DNA from: Acidobacterium sp. | GTDB taxonomy: Bacteria > Acidobacteriota > Terriglobia > Terriglobales > Acidobacteriaceae | Direction of reading: 5' to 3' | DNA: 64,000 bases | Assembly (NCBI GenBank): GCA_027315385.1 | Contig: DAHUYD010000124.1 | Span: 1 to 64,000, forward strand | Shown: positions 17,702 to 25,957 of the stretch, in pieces | How the letters are laid out: each line of letters opens with the position of its first letter | Position numbering within the stretch: position 1 is the stretch's first letter | Position numbers and translations under genes: made by a program | Notes under the pieces: generated by a model | What the model saw: only the letters and a program-made list of their open reading frames with translations | Told to the model about the DNA's origin: nothing | Databases searched by the model: none

Positions 17702-19084
17702 TTAGCCAGGATCGCGTTTGGGGCCCTTCTCAGCGGCTGCGGCAAGGGCGAGTTGACCGTTCTCGGGTGACCAGTCGTCAGCGCGCAACTCTCGCGGTTC
17801 GAGACTTAGCAGATCGACGGTCTCAATCTCGTTATCACCGACCCCGAGTTCCCTGAGCTTCCGCGCGTGGGAGAAGACTCCACCGCGGCCTTCCACGATG
17901 CCCACCAGGTCGTCGTAAGCTTTAGCGGCATTACGAATCCCCTTGCCGACACTCTCGATGTGATCGTGGGCTCTGCCCAGCTTTTTGTAGAGCGCGAGAC
18001 CAGTTTCCTGAATCAGTCGCGCATTTTCGGTGAGCTTTGACTGCTGCCAGCCAATGGCAACCGCCCTGAGCAGTGAAATCAGGGTGGTCGGAGTCGCCAG
18101 GACGACGTTGTCCTTCACCCCGAACTCGATCAGATTCGGGTCCGCTTCCAGGGCCGCGCTGAAAAGCACCTCGCTGGGGAGAAAACACACAACAAAATCC
18201 GCAGCATGCTCCAGACGCTCCCAGTAGCGTTTTTTCTGGAGCTGCTCCAGGTGTTTTCTGACCTGCATGGCGTGCAGCTTCAGCTTGTCCGCACGCACGG
18301 TCTCGTCTTCCGTGGACATGGCCTCCATGAACGCTTCAAGGGGCGTCTTCGCGTCGATGATGATGCAGCGCTGATTCGGCAGCTGCACGACAACATCCGG
18401 CCGTTGACTGTCCTCTCCGTCGGAAGTGCCGGCAACATAAACCTCTTTGTCAAAGGTGCAGTGCTCGACCATGCCGGCGAACTCGATACATTTGCGGAGC
18501 TGGAGTTCGCCCCAGCTCCCGCGGGTTTTTGGGGCGCGCAGCGCTTGAATCAGCTGCGCGGTTTCGCGGCGGAGATCGCCATGCGTCTTTTGAAGGTTCT
18601 CAATTTCCTGGTGGACCTTTGCATAGGCCTCGCCACGCTGCTTTTCGAGTTCGCGCGTCTCTGTCTCGAGCTTTTTCAGCGTCTCACTCACTGGTTCCAG
18701 CAGAGTCTTGATTGCGGTTTCCTTAGCTGTCAGTGCGGCTTCGCCCTCATTTTGCTGTGCTTCCAGCTTTTGTTTCGCGAGATCCAGAAATACCTGGTTG
18801 TTGTTCCTGAGAGCGGCGGACGCGAGCGACTCAAACTTTTCGCCGAGTGCCCGCCTAGCCTCTTCTAGCGCCGATTTCTCCCCTTCGAGTGCGGCCTTGG
18901 CCTTCTCTGCGTCATTTGCGCGCCGACGTTCCGCGTCGAGATCGCTTGCCTTTTGCCCGAGTTCGGCGGTTAAGCGCGCTGCTTGCTCACTCGCGGCAGC
19001 AACCCGACTCTTTGCCACGATCCACGCAAACAAAGCACCGGCAGCGAGCCCGGCGAGCAGAAGCGCCCATTCCATTGGAAGCAT
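17702..19084 (-). CDS. rmuC: DNA recombination protein RmuC
   Basis: This 460-aa RmuC-family protein limits inversions at short inverted repeats in E. coli. It has an N-terminal membrane helix (WALLLAGLAAGALFAWIVAK, residues 6-25) and then a long coiled coil (about 30-175, rich in Glu, Ala and Lys). The conserved nuclease-like domain follows, with GSWGELQLRKCIEFAGM, then QRPDVVVQLPNQRCIIIDAK, then FVVCFLPSE and LISLLRAVAIGWQQ. Length is normal. It is convergent with the DUF4097 gene and divergent from acpP. I see no operon partner. Confidence 0.93.
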   Translation of the reverse strand: MLPMEWALLLAGLAAGALFAWIVAKSRVAAASEQAARLTAELGQKASDLDAERRRANDAEKAKAALEGEKSALEEARRALGEKFESLASAALRNNNQVFLDLAKQKLEAQQNEGEAALTAKETAIKTLLEPVSETLKKLETETRELEKQRGEAYAKVHQEIENLQKTHGDLRRETAQLIQALRAPKTRGSWGELQLRKCIEFAGMVEHCTFDKEVYVAGTSDGEDSQRPDVVVQLPNQRCIIIDAKTPLEAFMEAMSTEDETVRADKLKLHAMQVRKHLEQLQKKRYWERLEHAADFVVCFLPSEVLFSAALEADPNLIEFGVKDNVVLATPTTLISLLRAVAIGWQQSKLTENARLIQETGLALYKKLGRAHDHIESVGKGIRNAAKAYDDLVGIVEGRGGVFSHARKLRELGVGDNEIETVDLLSLEPRELRADDWSPENGQLALAAAAEKGPKRDPG

Positions 19085-19344
19085 GGCATGAGTCTACCGC
19101 TCCGGGGCCTGTCAGGGGATGATCTCTCCGCGCGGTCTGTGGAACCCGTGCAGGCTCCGTGGCGCCGGGGGCGCAAACCTCTTTTTCCCAGCCGCTTTAC
19201 ACCACCAGGCACCCTCAGTAGACTTGGAATTTCGGGGCCAGGCGGGCGTGTGTCCCAACCGTCCCCGACGTCTTGATCGCGGAAGCATCGCATCCCGCTC
19301 TTCCGCTTTCTGCATCCACTGAACGCAGTACACAGGAGATACGC

Positions 19345-19593
19345 ATGGCATCAGGTGTGGAAGAAAAGGTCAAACAGATTATCGTCGAGCAGCTTCAGGT
19401 AGACGAAGCCGAAGTCACTCCTACCGCTTCTTTCCAGGAAGATCTCGGCGCCGACTCTCTCGACGTAGTCGAGCTGGTCATGCAGTTCGAAGAGGCCTTC
19501 GATCTCGAGATTCCCGACGAGGACGCCGAGAAGATCAAGACGGTGAAAGACGCCATCGATTACATCGAAAAGAACGCGAAAGGCGGCAAGTAA
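19345..19593 (+). CDS. acpP: Acyl carrier protein
   Basis: This 82-aa acidic carrier holds growing acyl chains in fatty-acid synthesis. The phosphopantetheine attachment Ser lies in [13 protein letters not shown] (about residue 38), and the flanking helices [17 protein letters not shown] and [19 protein letters not shown] are typical. I chose the ATG at 19345, preceded by a good CAGGAGAT ribosome site, over in-frame upstream codons that give non-family sequence. Its stop is 2 nt before the TTG start of fabF, the usual acpP-fabF order, so the pair is co-transcribed. Confidence 0.97.
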   Translation: MASGVEEKVKQIIVEQLQVDEAEVTPTASFQEDLGADSLDVVELVMQFEEAFDLEIPDEDAEKIKTVKDAIDYIEKNAKGGK

Positions 19594-19595
19594 CT

Positions 19596-20840
19596 TTGCG
19601 GAGGCGCGTCGTTGTCACCGGTCTGGGTCTGATCTCCGCTGTCGGCAACACCGCGCCGGAGATCTGGACCAATCTGCTGGCTGGCCGCAGCGGCATGGCT
19701 CCCATCACGCATTTCGACACGACCAGCTTTGCGGTCACCTTTGCCGCCGAGGTGAAGAATTTCGACCCTTTGCAATTCGTGGACAAGAAGGAAGCGCGCA
19801 AGATGGGGCGCTTCATCCACCTGGCGCTGGCGGCCACCCAGGAGGCGATGGAGAGCTCCGGCCTCGAGGTGACGGAGGCGAATCGCGATCGGGTGGGGGT
19901 CTTCATCGGCTCGGGCATCGGCGGGTTCGATGTGATCGAGCGCGAGCACAGCAATTATCTGCAGGGCGGCCCGCGCAAGATTTCTCCGTTTTTCATTCCC
20001 GCTGCCATCATCAATCTGGCCGCCGGGCAGGTGAGCATCCGCTACGGGGCGCGCGGCCCCAATGAGGCGACGGCGACGGCCTGCACCACCAGCGCGCACG
20101 CCATCGGCGATGCCTACCGCATCATCGAGCGCGGCGACGCCGATGTGATGATCGCGGGCGGCTCAGAAGCGTCCATTACGCCCATGGGTGTCGGCGGATT
20201 CGCCGCCATGCGCGCGCTGTCCACGCGCAACGACGATCCGCAGCATGCGTGCCGGCCCTTCGACCGCGACCGCGATGGTTTTGTTGTCGGCGAAGGCTCA
20301 GGGATCGTGATCCTCGAAGAGCTTGAGCATGCGAAGGCCCGGGGCGCGAAGATTTTGGCCGAGATCGTTGGCTACGGGATGAGCGCCGACGCGCACCACA
20401 TCACCGGCATGCCCGACGATGGCGACGGCTGCTACCGCGCCATGAAGAATGCCCTGCGGAGCGCCGGGCTGGAGCCGCACCAGGTGGATTACGTGAATGC
20501 GCACGCCACTTCGACGGCGCTGGGGGATACTACGGAATCCAAGGCGATGGAGCGGCTGTTCGGCGAGCATGCCACGAGCCACAAGCTCATGATCAGCTCG
20601 ACGAAATCGATGACCGGGCATCTGCTGGGCGGCGCTGGTGGACTGGAAGCGGGCATCACCATCCTGGCGCTGATCAACCAGACCGCACCACCGACGGCGA
20701 ACCTCGAGAACGTGGACCTGGAGTGCACACTGAACTATGTGCCGAACCATCCGCAGCAGAGTCCGATGCACGTGGCGCTGTCGAACTCGTTCGGCTTCGG
20801 CGGGACGAACGGCTCGCTGATCTTCCGGCGCTGGGAGTAA
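19596..20840 (+). CDS. fabF: 3-oxoacyl-ACP synthase II
   Basis: This 414-aa condensing enzyme elongates acyl-ACP with malonyl-ACP in the cytosol. The N-terminus RRRVVVTGLGLISAVGNTAP, the active-site Cys in ATACTTSAHAIGDAYR (about 165), His in YVNAHATSTALGDTTE (about 305) and His in STKSMTGHLLGGAGG (about 342) form the Cys-His-His triad. The C-terminal NSFGFGGTNGSLIFRRW is also typical. The start is a TTG 2 nt after acpP, with AGGCGG just upstream, and no ATG fits the conserved N-terminus. Length is normal. Confidence 0.97.
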   Translation: MRRRVVVTGLGLISAVGNTAPEIWTNLLAGRSGMAPITHFDTTSFAVTFAAEVKNFDPLQFVDKKEARKMGRFIHLALAATQEAMESSGLEVTEANRDRVGVFIGSGIGGFDVIEREHSNYLQGGPRKISPFFIPAAIINLAAGQVSIRYGARGPNEATATACTTSAHAIGDAYRIIERGDADVMIAGGSEASITPMGVGGFAAMRALSTRNDDPQHACRPFDRDRDGFVVGEGSGIVILEELEHAKARGAKILAEIVGYGMSADAHHITGMPDDGDGCYRAMKNALRSAGLEPHQVDYVNAHATSTALGDTTESKAMERLFGEHATSHKLMISSTKSMTGHLLGGAGGLEAGITILALINQTAPPTANLENVDLECTLNYVPNHPQQSPMHVALSNSFGFGGTNGSLIFRRWE

Positions 20841-20896
20841 CGCAGAGCGCCGAAATTCTCTGGCGAAGCGCGCGGTGTTGACCCTGCACTGGCTCA

Positions 20897-21310
20897 GTGA
20901 ATCGAAGAGATTTGCAGAACCTAAGCAGCCTCCGCGTTCGGGAGGCCCAGATTCTTTTCAGGCAGAGACCGTACAGCGGCGCCTATTACCTTGCCGGCTA
21001 TGCCGTTGAGTGCGCTTTGAAGGCCTGCATCGCGAGGCGAACGAGGCGTTTTGAATTTCCTGATAAAGGGATCGTCCAGAATTCGTATACACACGATCTG
21101 GAAAAGCTGGCGGGGATTGCAAAGGTTGAAGAAACGCGCCTTCAGCGCGCTAATCAGGATAAAATTTTCGGCAAAAACTGGGCGCTGACCATCTTGTGGT
21201 CAGAGGAGAGCCGCTATCGAACGACGGATCGGGCGTCGTGCGACGCTTTTCCAAGTGCCATAATAGAAGGACAGCACGGAGTGCTTCCATGGCTAAAGCA
21301 ACTTTGGTAG
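20897..21310 (+). CDS. HEPN-domain protein
   Basis: This 137-aa helical protein shows the HEPN core phrase YYLAGYAVECALKACIARR (about residues 29-47), a later THDLEKLAG helix start, and the common C-terminal pattern EGQHGVLPWLKQLW. HEPN domains are often RNases or nucleotidyltransferase partners. The catalytic RX4-6H motif is not evident, because no Arg lies 4-6 residues before the only candidate His (in THDLEKL). The start is a GTG with no strong Shine-Dalgarno. It overlaps by 22 nt the start of the next, frameshifted gene, and the two form a probable two-gene module. The GTG start and fabF spacing (56 nt) leave open whether it has its own promoter. Confidence 0.72.
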   Translation: MNRRDLQNLSSLRVREAQILFRQRPYSGAYYLAGYAVECALKACIARRTRRFEFPDKGIVQNSYTHDLEKLAGIAKVEETRLQRANQDKIFGKNWALTILWSEESRYRTTDRASCDAFPSAIIEGQHGVLPWLKQLW

Positions 21311-21671
21311 ACATCGACCTGAAGAAAGCCGGGAAGGTGGTGTCCGCGCTGGAAAAGACCGCCTTCCGGTGGCCGCGGCCTTGTGGGTTCATTTCCCCGA
21401 GTACGAGGATTGGCGGCTTGTGCTGGCATCAAAGAGGCTGGATACTCTGAGCCCGAGCGACGCGTATCTCCGAGTGAACCGCACGTTGGATCAGGCAGGC
21501 CTGACCGTCTGGGATACCCCTTGCATCTTTATCATGAAGACGACCGACCCGTTTGTGCGCGCCTTGCGCAAGGTGTTTGGGAAGACCGCCAGCGTCGAGG
21601 GCATGCGTCTGGGCGGGCAAAGCTGGGGAGACAGATACGTGGACGACGCCTATGCTCTGAAGATTGCCTGA
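21289..21671 (+). pseudogene. Frameshifted partner protein of the HEPN gene
   Basis: Translation from the ATG at 21289 gives MAKATLVDIDLKKAGKVVSA and then LEKTAF in one frame. The natural continuation, AALWVHFPEYEDWRLVLASK and onward to DDAYALKIA, lies in the next frame and runs to 21671. The switch falls at about 21366-21372, where TTCCGGTGGCC would need one extra C (TTCCCGGTGGCC) to read through as AFPVAAALW. The repaired product would be about 127 aa. The first frame alone stops at 21450 after missense residues. This is either a true one-base deletion or a sequencing error. I do not recognise a named domain, and no nucleotidyltransferase motif is visible. It shares 22 nt with the HEPN gene. 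Confidence 0.7.
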
Positions 21672-21695
21672 CCCATTCAGGCTATGCCCGCGCCC

Positions 21696-21735
21696 AACAA
21701 AAACGCCATCCTCTGCGGATGGCGTTTTTGTTTTT
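21696..21735. terminator. Strong bidirectional intrinsic terminator
   Basis: A 16-bp perfect stem (21696-21711 with 21717-21732) encloses the loop TCTGC. The arms begin with A-rich and end with T-rich runs, so both strands end in a U-tract. It sits between the HEPN-partner unit on the plus strand and the end of rpsA on the minus strand (21749), and should stop transcription from both sides. Confidence 0.92.
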
Positions 21736-21748
21736 CTGGTCTGCGTTC

Positions 21749-23599
21749 TTACTTTTCCCGCTTCCAGTTGACCAGGTCGCCCAGCGTTGTGGTCGAGCTG
21801 GAAACCACCGGCTGCTTGTAGGCTTCCACGTCGGCGCGGCTGGCTTCTTCGCCGCTGACGGCTCGCACGCTGAGCGCGACCTTCTTTTCCTCCGGATTCA
21901 TCCGGATGATCTTGAACTCGCGCTCGTCGCCCTGCTCGAGCTTGACGGGCGCGCCATGGCCATCGGTCGCTTCGGATACATGGCACAGACCCTCGACGCC
22001 CTCGGCGACTTCCACGAAGGCTCCGAACTGCGCCGTCCGCAGCACCTTTCCGTGCACCACATCGCCCACGCGGTGCTGCGCGAAGAAGGTTTCCCAAACA
22101 TCGGGCTGAAGCTGCTTGATGCCGAGCGACAGCCGGCGGTTCTCGGGCTCCACGCCCAGCACCACCGCGCGCACCTTCTCGCCCTTCTTCAGGACTTCGG
22201 AGGGGTGCTTAACGCGCTTGGTCCAGCTCAGATTGCTGACGTGGACGAGGCCGTCGATGCCGTCCTCGATCTCGATAAAGGCGCCGAAGTCGGTCAGGTT
22301 GCGGACGCGGCCTTCGACCGTTCCGCCGATGGGGTACTTGTCGCCCAGGTGCTCCCAGGGATTGTCGAGCAGCTGCTTCATCCCCAGCGAGATACGGCGG
22401 TCCGCCGGATTGACCTGCAGGATGACAGTCTCCACTTCCTCACCCGGCTTGACGATCTTCGATGGATGCTTCATCCGCTTGGACCAGGTCATCTCGGAGA
22501 CGTGCACCAGGCCTTCGATGCCCTGTTCCAGCTCCACGAAGGCGCCGTAGTCGGTGACGCTGAGCACGCGGCCGCGCACATGAGCTCCGATGGGATAGCG
22601 CTCGGCGGCGTCCAGCCAGGGATCGGGGGTGAGCTGCTTAAAGCCAAGCGAAACCCGCTGCTTTTCTTTGTCGAACTTCAGCACCTTCACCTGGATTTCG
22701 TCGGCGACGTTCACGAGGTCGCGCGGATGGGTCAGCCGCCCCCAGGACATATCGGTGATGTGGAGCAGTCCGTCGATTCCGCCCAGGTCCACGAACGCGC
22801 CGTAGTCCGTGAGGTTTTTCACCGTGCCGGTGAGCACCGCACCCTCTTCGAGGTGCTCGAGGGTTTGCGAGCGCCGCTCGGACTGCTCTTCCTCGAGGAT
22901 CTCCTTGCGGGAGACCACTACGTTGCCGCGCTTCTTGTTCAGCTTGATCACGCGGATCTGAATCGGCTGGCCGATGTAGGCGTCCAGGTTGCGCACGGGG
23001 CGCAGCTCAAGCTGAGAGCCGGGCAGAAACGCCTTGATCCCGATGTCGACCGTCAGGCCGCCCTTCACGCGGCCCACCACGGTGCCGGTGAGGGGAGTCT
23101 TCTCGTTGTGCGCCTTCTCGATGGTGTCCCACACGCGCAGGCGCTGGGCCTTTTCGTAGCTCAGCAGGTAGCCGCCCTCAGGCTCCTCGCGTTCGATGAC
23201 CACTTCCACGGCATCGCCGGGGTGCAGCCTGGGCGTGCCGGTGTGATCCACCACCTGCTCGATGGGAATCAGCCCTTCGGACTTCATGCCCACGTCGACC
23301 ACAACATGCTTGTCGGTGAGCTTGATGACCGTGCCGGAGGTAATCGCGGAATCGTCGAAAGCCTGTGCGGCGGCTTCGGCGGCCTGCTCGCGGTCGAACG
23401 ATTCGAGCGCGGCGGCAAAGTCTTCCATGCTCAGATCGGGCTCATCCTGGTGATCGACGGGCGTGGAGGCGGATTCCGGCGTGGAGTGGGTTGTGGTGGA
23501 CGGCTCATTGGACTCAGCCGCGGCTTCAAGCGTTGGGGTTTCAAGTTCGGTGTTCAGAGGAGTGCTCTCGGTTTGTTCAGGATTGAGGACGTGTGCCAT
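21749..23599 (-). CDS. rpsA: 30S ribosomal protein S1
   Basis: This 616-aa protein recruits mRNA to the 30S subunit. After an acidic N-terminal extension of about 100 residues, six S1 RNA-binding repeats can be read: VVVDVGMKSEGLIPIEQV, LTVDIGIKAFLPGSQLE, YGAFVDLGGIDGLLHITDM, YGAFVELEQGIEGLVHVSEM, FGAFIEIEDGIDGLVHVSNL and FGAFVEVAEGVEGLCHVSEA. I chose the ATG at 23599 (MAHVLNPEQTES). The frame stays open upstream to a GTG at 23815, but that stretch (Arg/Gly-rich) does not look like S1. A near-consensus promoter lies at 23915-23943, leaving a leader of about 309 nt. A strong terminator follows the gene. Confidence 0.96.
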   Translation of the reverse strand: MAHVLNPEQTESTPLNTELETPTLEAAAESNEPSTTTHSTPESASTPVDHQDEPDLSMEDFAAALESFDREQAAEAAAQAFDDSAITSGTVIKLTDKHVVVDVGMKSEGLIPIEQVVDHTGTPRLHPGDAVEVVIEREEPEGGYLLSYEKAQRLRVWDTIEKAHNEKTPLTGTVVGRVKGGLTVDIGIKAFLPGSQLELRPVRNLDAYIGQPIQIRVIKLNKKRGNVVVSRKEILEEEQSERRSQTLEHLEEGAVLTGTVKNLTDYGAFVDLGGIDGLLHITDMSWGRLTHPRDLVNVADEIQVKVLKFDKEKQRVSLGFKQLTPDPWLDAAERYPIGAHVRGRVLSVTDYGAFVELEQGIEGLVHVSEMTWSKRMKHPSKIVKPGEEVETVILQVNPADRRISLGMKQLLDNPWEHLGDKYPIGGTVEGRVRNLTDFGAFIEIEDGIDGLVHVSNLSWTKRVKHPSEVLKKGEKVRAVVLGVEPENRRLSLGIKQLQPDVWETFFAQHRVGDVVHGKVLRTAQFGAFVEVAEGVEGLCHVSEATDGHGAPVKLEQGDEREFKIIRMNPEEKKVALSVRAVSGEEASRADVEAYKQPVVSSSTTTLGDLVNWKREK

Positions 23600-23908
23600 G
23601 ACATCCAGCTCCGGGATTCTACAGGCGGCTCCCGATGTCCGCCCCGTGGCCGATCCTGCCCGCCTGCGCGGGTCTCGAACATGACCGCGGCTTTCTTCGC
23701 CGTCAGCGTCGGGCGGGCTGCGCCCCGCGGTTCTCAGCGAAGTTCGGGGATCGTCATCTCTTCCCGCTTTATTTCCGAACGGAGCACCCCACAGGAGACG
23801 GCACGCAACGCGCACATTCTGTCTCCATCAGGATCGTCCGGCAGGAAGGAATCGGCAGGAGTGGCGATCATGGGCCAACGCAACGAATCCCGAACGCGCA
23901 GACCCTCT
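23600..23908 (-). other. Long 5' leader of rpsA
   Basis: Between the predicted transcription start (about 23908) and the rpsA ATG lie about 309 nt with no convincing gene. The rpsA frame is open through 216 of these nucleotides. S1 autoregulates translation through its leader in E. coli, so a structured regulatory leader is plausible. I see no recognised riboswitch in it. Confidence 0.5.
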
Positions 23909-23914
23909 GTTGAA

Positions 23915-23943
23915 ACTATAGAGCCGCGCCAGGGGCATGTCAA
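23915..23943 (-). promoter_or_regulatory. Sigma-70 promoter of rpsA
   Basis: On the minus strand the -35 box TTGACA (23938-23943) is perfect. It is separated by exactly 17 nt from the -10 box TATAGT (23915-23920). The predicted start is near 23908. This is the closest match to a housekeeping promoter that I found in the window and fits the high expression of S1. The remaining 130 nt up to the Spy-like gene (23944-24073) hold nothing I can name. Confidence 0.85.
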
Positions 23944-24073
23944 TGAAAGATGCGTGGTCTCCGCACCGTTGGCACGGTACTTTCGCACGATTCTGGCGCG
24001 ATTGAAACAGAAGTGGCCCTTCCCCAGGGCTGGCATCCACAGCCGAGAGCGAGACTTCGCTCCGCATCCGCCC

Positions 24074-24724
24074 CTACTGCTGCGGCTGCGGGGGCGGGGC
24101 CTGAGCGTCTGGCGGCGGGGGCGCCTGGTTCTGCGGGGCCTGAGGCGGCTGAGCCTGCGGGGGCGCCGGCTGAGCGCCAGGCTGGCCCTGCCCTGGGTGC
24201 CCGTGCCGCCATCCCATGGGCCGATCAGGGCCGCCGGGCTGCGCCATCCGGTGTCTCCAGCGCAGGGCCTTGAGCTTCTGCCACTGATCGGGCGTAAGCG
24301 TCTCGCGGATCGCAAACAGCATGTGCGCGTTCTCGCGCTCCAGGGCCGCCCTTGCGTTGACCACCGCGTCAATTTGCGCCAGGGTTTTTGCCTGATCCGG
24401 ATTGCTCGACGCGACCATCGGCTCCAGCAGGACCTGCTGCTTTTGCAGGTTCGCGTTCAGATCGATGAGGTGCAGTTTGTACTGCTCGTAAATCCCGTCC
24501 ATTTTCTGCTTCTGATCGGGGGCGATATTCAGTTTCTGAGCCAGCACCGGATTGTTCCACCAGCGTCCGAAATGCCGGTCGTGAAAGGCCCGGACCATCG
24601 GCGGACCGCCGAAGCCCATTTGCCCGTTGTCGTGTCCGGGACCGTCCCAGCCCTGGGCGGACGCGAACCCGCAGAGCACGAAACCAACCAGTGCCGCAAG
24701 GGCGAAGCTATTTCTGCGAAACAT
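24074..24724 (-). CDS. Spy/CpxP-like periplasmic LTXXQ-family protein
   Basis: This 216-aa exported protein has a signal peptide (SFALAALVGFVLCGFASAQG, cut probably after ASA near residue 23). A helical domain holds two heptad-like motifs, NIAPDQKQKMDGIYEQYK (about 67-84) and ETLTPDQWQKLKALRWR (about 141-157), which match the LTXXQ repeat of Spy/CpxP chaperones and metal-stress proteins. The last 50 residues are a Pro/Gln-rich tail. It overlaps the anti-sigma gene by 17 nt and is third in a sigma, anti-sigma, Spy operon. This suggests a periplasmic sensor or chaperone, as CpxP is for CpxA or CnrX for CnrH. Confidence 0.82.
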   Translation of the reverse strand: MFRRNSFALAALVGFVLCGFASAQGWDGPGHDNGQMGFGGPPMVRAFHDRHFGRWWNNPVLAQKLNIAPDQKQKMDGIYEQYKLHLIDLNANLQKQQVLLEPMVASSNPDQAKTLAQIDAVVNARAALERENAHMLFAIRETLTPDQWQKLKALRWRHRMAQPGGPDRPMGWRHGHPGQGQPGAQPAPPQAQPPQAPQNQAPPPPDAQAPPPQPQQ

Positions 24725-25166
24725 TGTTATTCTCCGTAGTCGTAGATTGTGTTGCCGCCTGCTCGCTTAGCTGCGCCAGCGGCTCGAGCGCGTCCGGCAC
24801 ATCTTCGGAAACGTCGCTGTCGACCTGGTTCATCAGCACGGTATCGTTGACGCTGGCGCGTGCCTCCGTGTCGTTCTGTGCTGCCGGCGCGGATCTCCGC
24901 GCCGCGGTTTCTCCTCGATGAAAATGACTCCATGCCGGCACCGCCAGCGCCAGTGCCACTGCCAGGGCCACTGCCGGAGCCAGGAGCAGCCGCAGGCGCG
25001 GCGACGGCGTCCGCCTGGCCTGGGGGAACTGCGCCCGCACTTCCATCCGGGCGGCGCAGCGATCCGCCATGTGCCGCATCGCCGATCCAAACAGACTCAG
25101 CGCTTCGGCCATTTCGCGCACGTCTTCCGTCGTCTCCGCTCCCGCTGCCTTATCGCGCAATTTCAT
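24708..25166 (-). CDS. Single-pass membrane anti-sigma-like protein
   Basis: This 152-aa protein starts at an ATG that overlaps the sigma stop (ATGA, 25163-25166). The cytoplasmic N-terminus (about 1-55, MKLRDKAAGAETTEDVREMA) has no zinc-binding HXXXCXXC motif. A membrane helix lies at about 62-80 (LLLAPAVALAVALALAVPAW). The periplasmic part is short and acidic and ends TTTENNNVSQK. Position directly after an ECF sigma gene and before a Spy-like gene suggests an anti-sigma or signal-transducing role, with a non-zinc fold. The identification rests mainly on context. Confidence 0.65.
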   Translation of the reverse strand: MKLRDKAAGAETTEDVREMAEALSLFGSAMRHMADRCAARMEVRAQFPQARRTPSPRLRLLLAPAVALAVALALAVPAWSHFHRGETAARRSAPAAQNDTEARASVNDTVLMNQVDSDVSEDVPDALEPLAQLSEQAATQSTTTENNNVSQK

Positions 25167-25780
25167 TGCTTCCTCTCCATGCGCTCGCGCACGATCGCCA
25201 GCGCCCTGTACAAATGCGATTTCACGGTGCTCAGGTTCATGCCCAGCGTGTCCGCGATCTCGTCGAGCTCCATCTCTTCCACAAAGCGCAGCGAGAAAAC
25301 CGTTCGCTGCTGCGCCGATAAGTTCTCCACGGTCCGCCAGACCGCCGCGACCTTCTCCCTGGCCAGCGCAAGGCTCTCCGGCGAACTGCGCCCGTCGGGA
25401 ACCCAGTCGCAGATATCCATGGGATCGAGCGCCGCCCCGCGGTTCTTCCGCCAGAACCGGAGGCTTCGGCTGCGCAGATGGTCCCGCAGCAGGTTGACCG
25501 CGATCCGCGTGAGCCAGGTCGCGACGCTCGACTCGCCACGAAAATGCTGCCGTGCGTTCCACGCCTTGAGAAAGCACTCCTGGGTGAGGGACTCGGCCGC
25601 GTCGCGGTCCGTCAGCGAGCCCAGGAGGAAGCGCAGGATCCGCGGCCGGTAGACGCGCACGACTTCGTCGAAGTCGGCCAGCTCCAGCACGGCCTGTTCC
25701 TGTTTCTCCAGGGCGAACTCGTTGCCGGGTCCGGCCCCCCCGCGGATCATGCTCGCCGGGGTGGTGACGATTTCGTCCAT
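25163..25780 (-). CDS. RNA polymerase ECF sigma factor
   Basis: This 205-aa sigma factor has region 2 at about 35-100 (VVRVYRPRILRFLLGSLTDR, then DAAESLTQECFLKAWNARQH and ATWLTRIAVNLLRDHLRSR) and region 4 at about 140-195 (QRTVFSLRFVEEMELDEIAD, then TLGMNLSTVKSHLYRALAIV). I chose the ATG at 25780; a GTG at 25804 would add eight residues, and neither has a clear ribosome site. It heads a three-gene minus-strand unit with the membrane anti-sigma-like protein and the Spy/CpxP-like protein. It likely answers an envelope or metal signal. Confidence 0.9.
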   Translation of the reverse strand: MDEIVTTPASMIRGGAGPGNEFALEKQEQAVLELADFDEVVRVYRPRILRFLLGSLTDRDAAESLTQECFLKAWNARQHFRGESSVATWLTRIAVNLLRDHLRSRSLRFWRKNRGAALDPMDICDWVPDGRSSPESLALAREKVAAVWRTVENLSAQQRTVFSLRFVEEMELDEIADTLGMNLSTVKSHLYRALAIVRERMERKQ

Positions 25781-25957
25781 GCAGCGAGATAGACGGTGTT
25801 TCACGCGGCAAGTTTACAAAACGCAAAAAAATGCGGAGGATCGGGAATCGCGACCCTCCGCAGCCATGGAGAATACCTCATCGTTCCGGCCGGATCGCCT
25901 GCGGCCTGCGATCTTCACCCCGCCGCCTTGCAGGCTGCCTCGCCGGCCGCCTGCTGC

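Noticed and set aside
19085-19344. Signal-recognition-particle RNA or a small gene between rmuC and acpP
   Set aside because: No SRP tetraloop segment (GGAAG...GCAGC), and the short frames on both strands have no ribosome site or family likeness.
21383-24739. A 1118-codon plus-strand open frame across rpsA
   Set aside because: It is the antisense of a clear S1 gene, His/Leu/Gly/Arg-biased, with no family motifs; GC-rich DNA leaves such frames open by chance.
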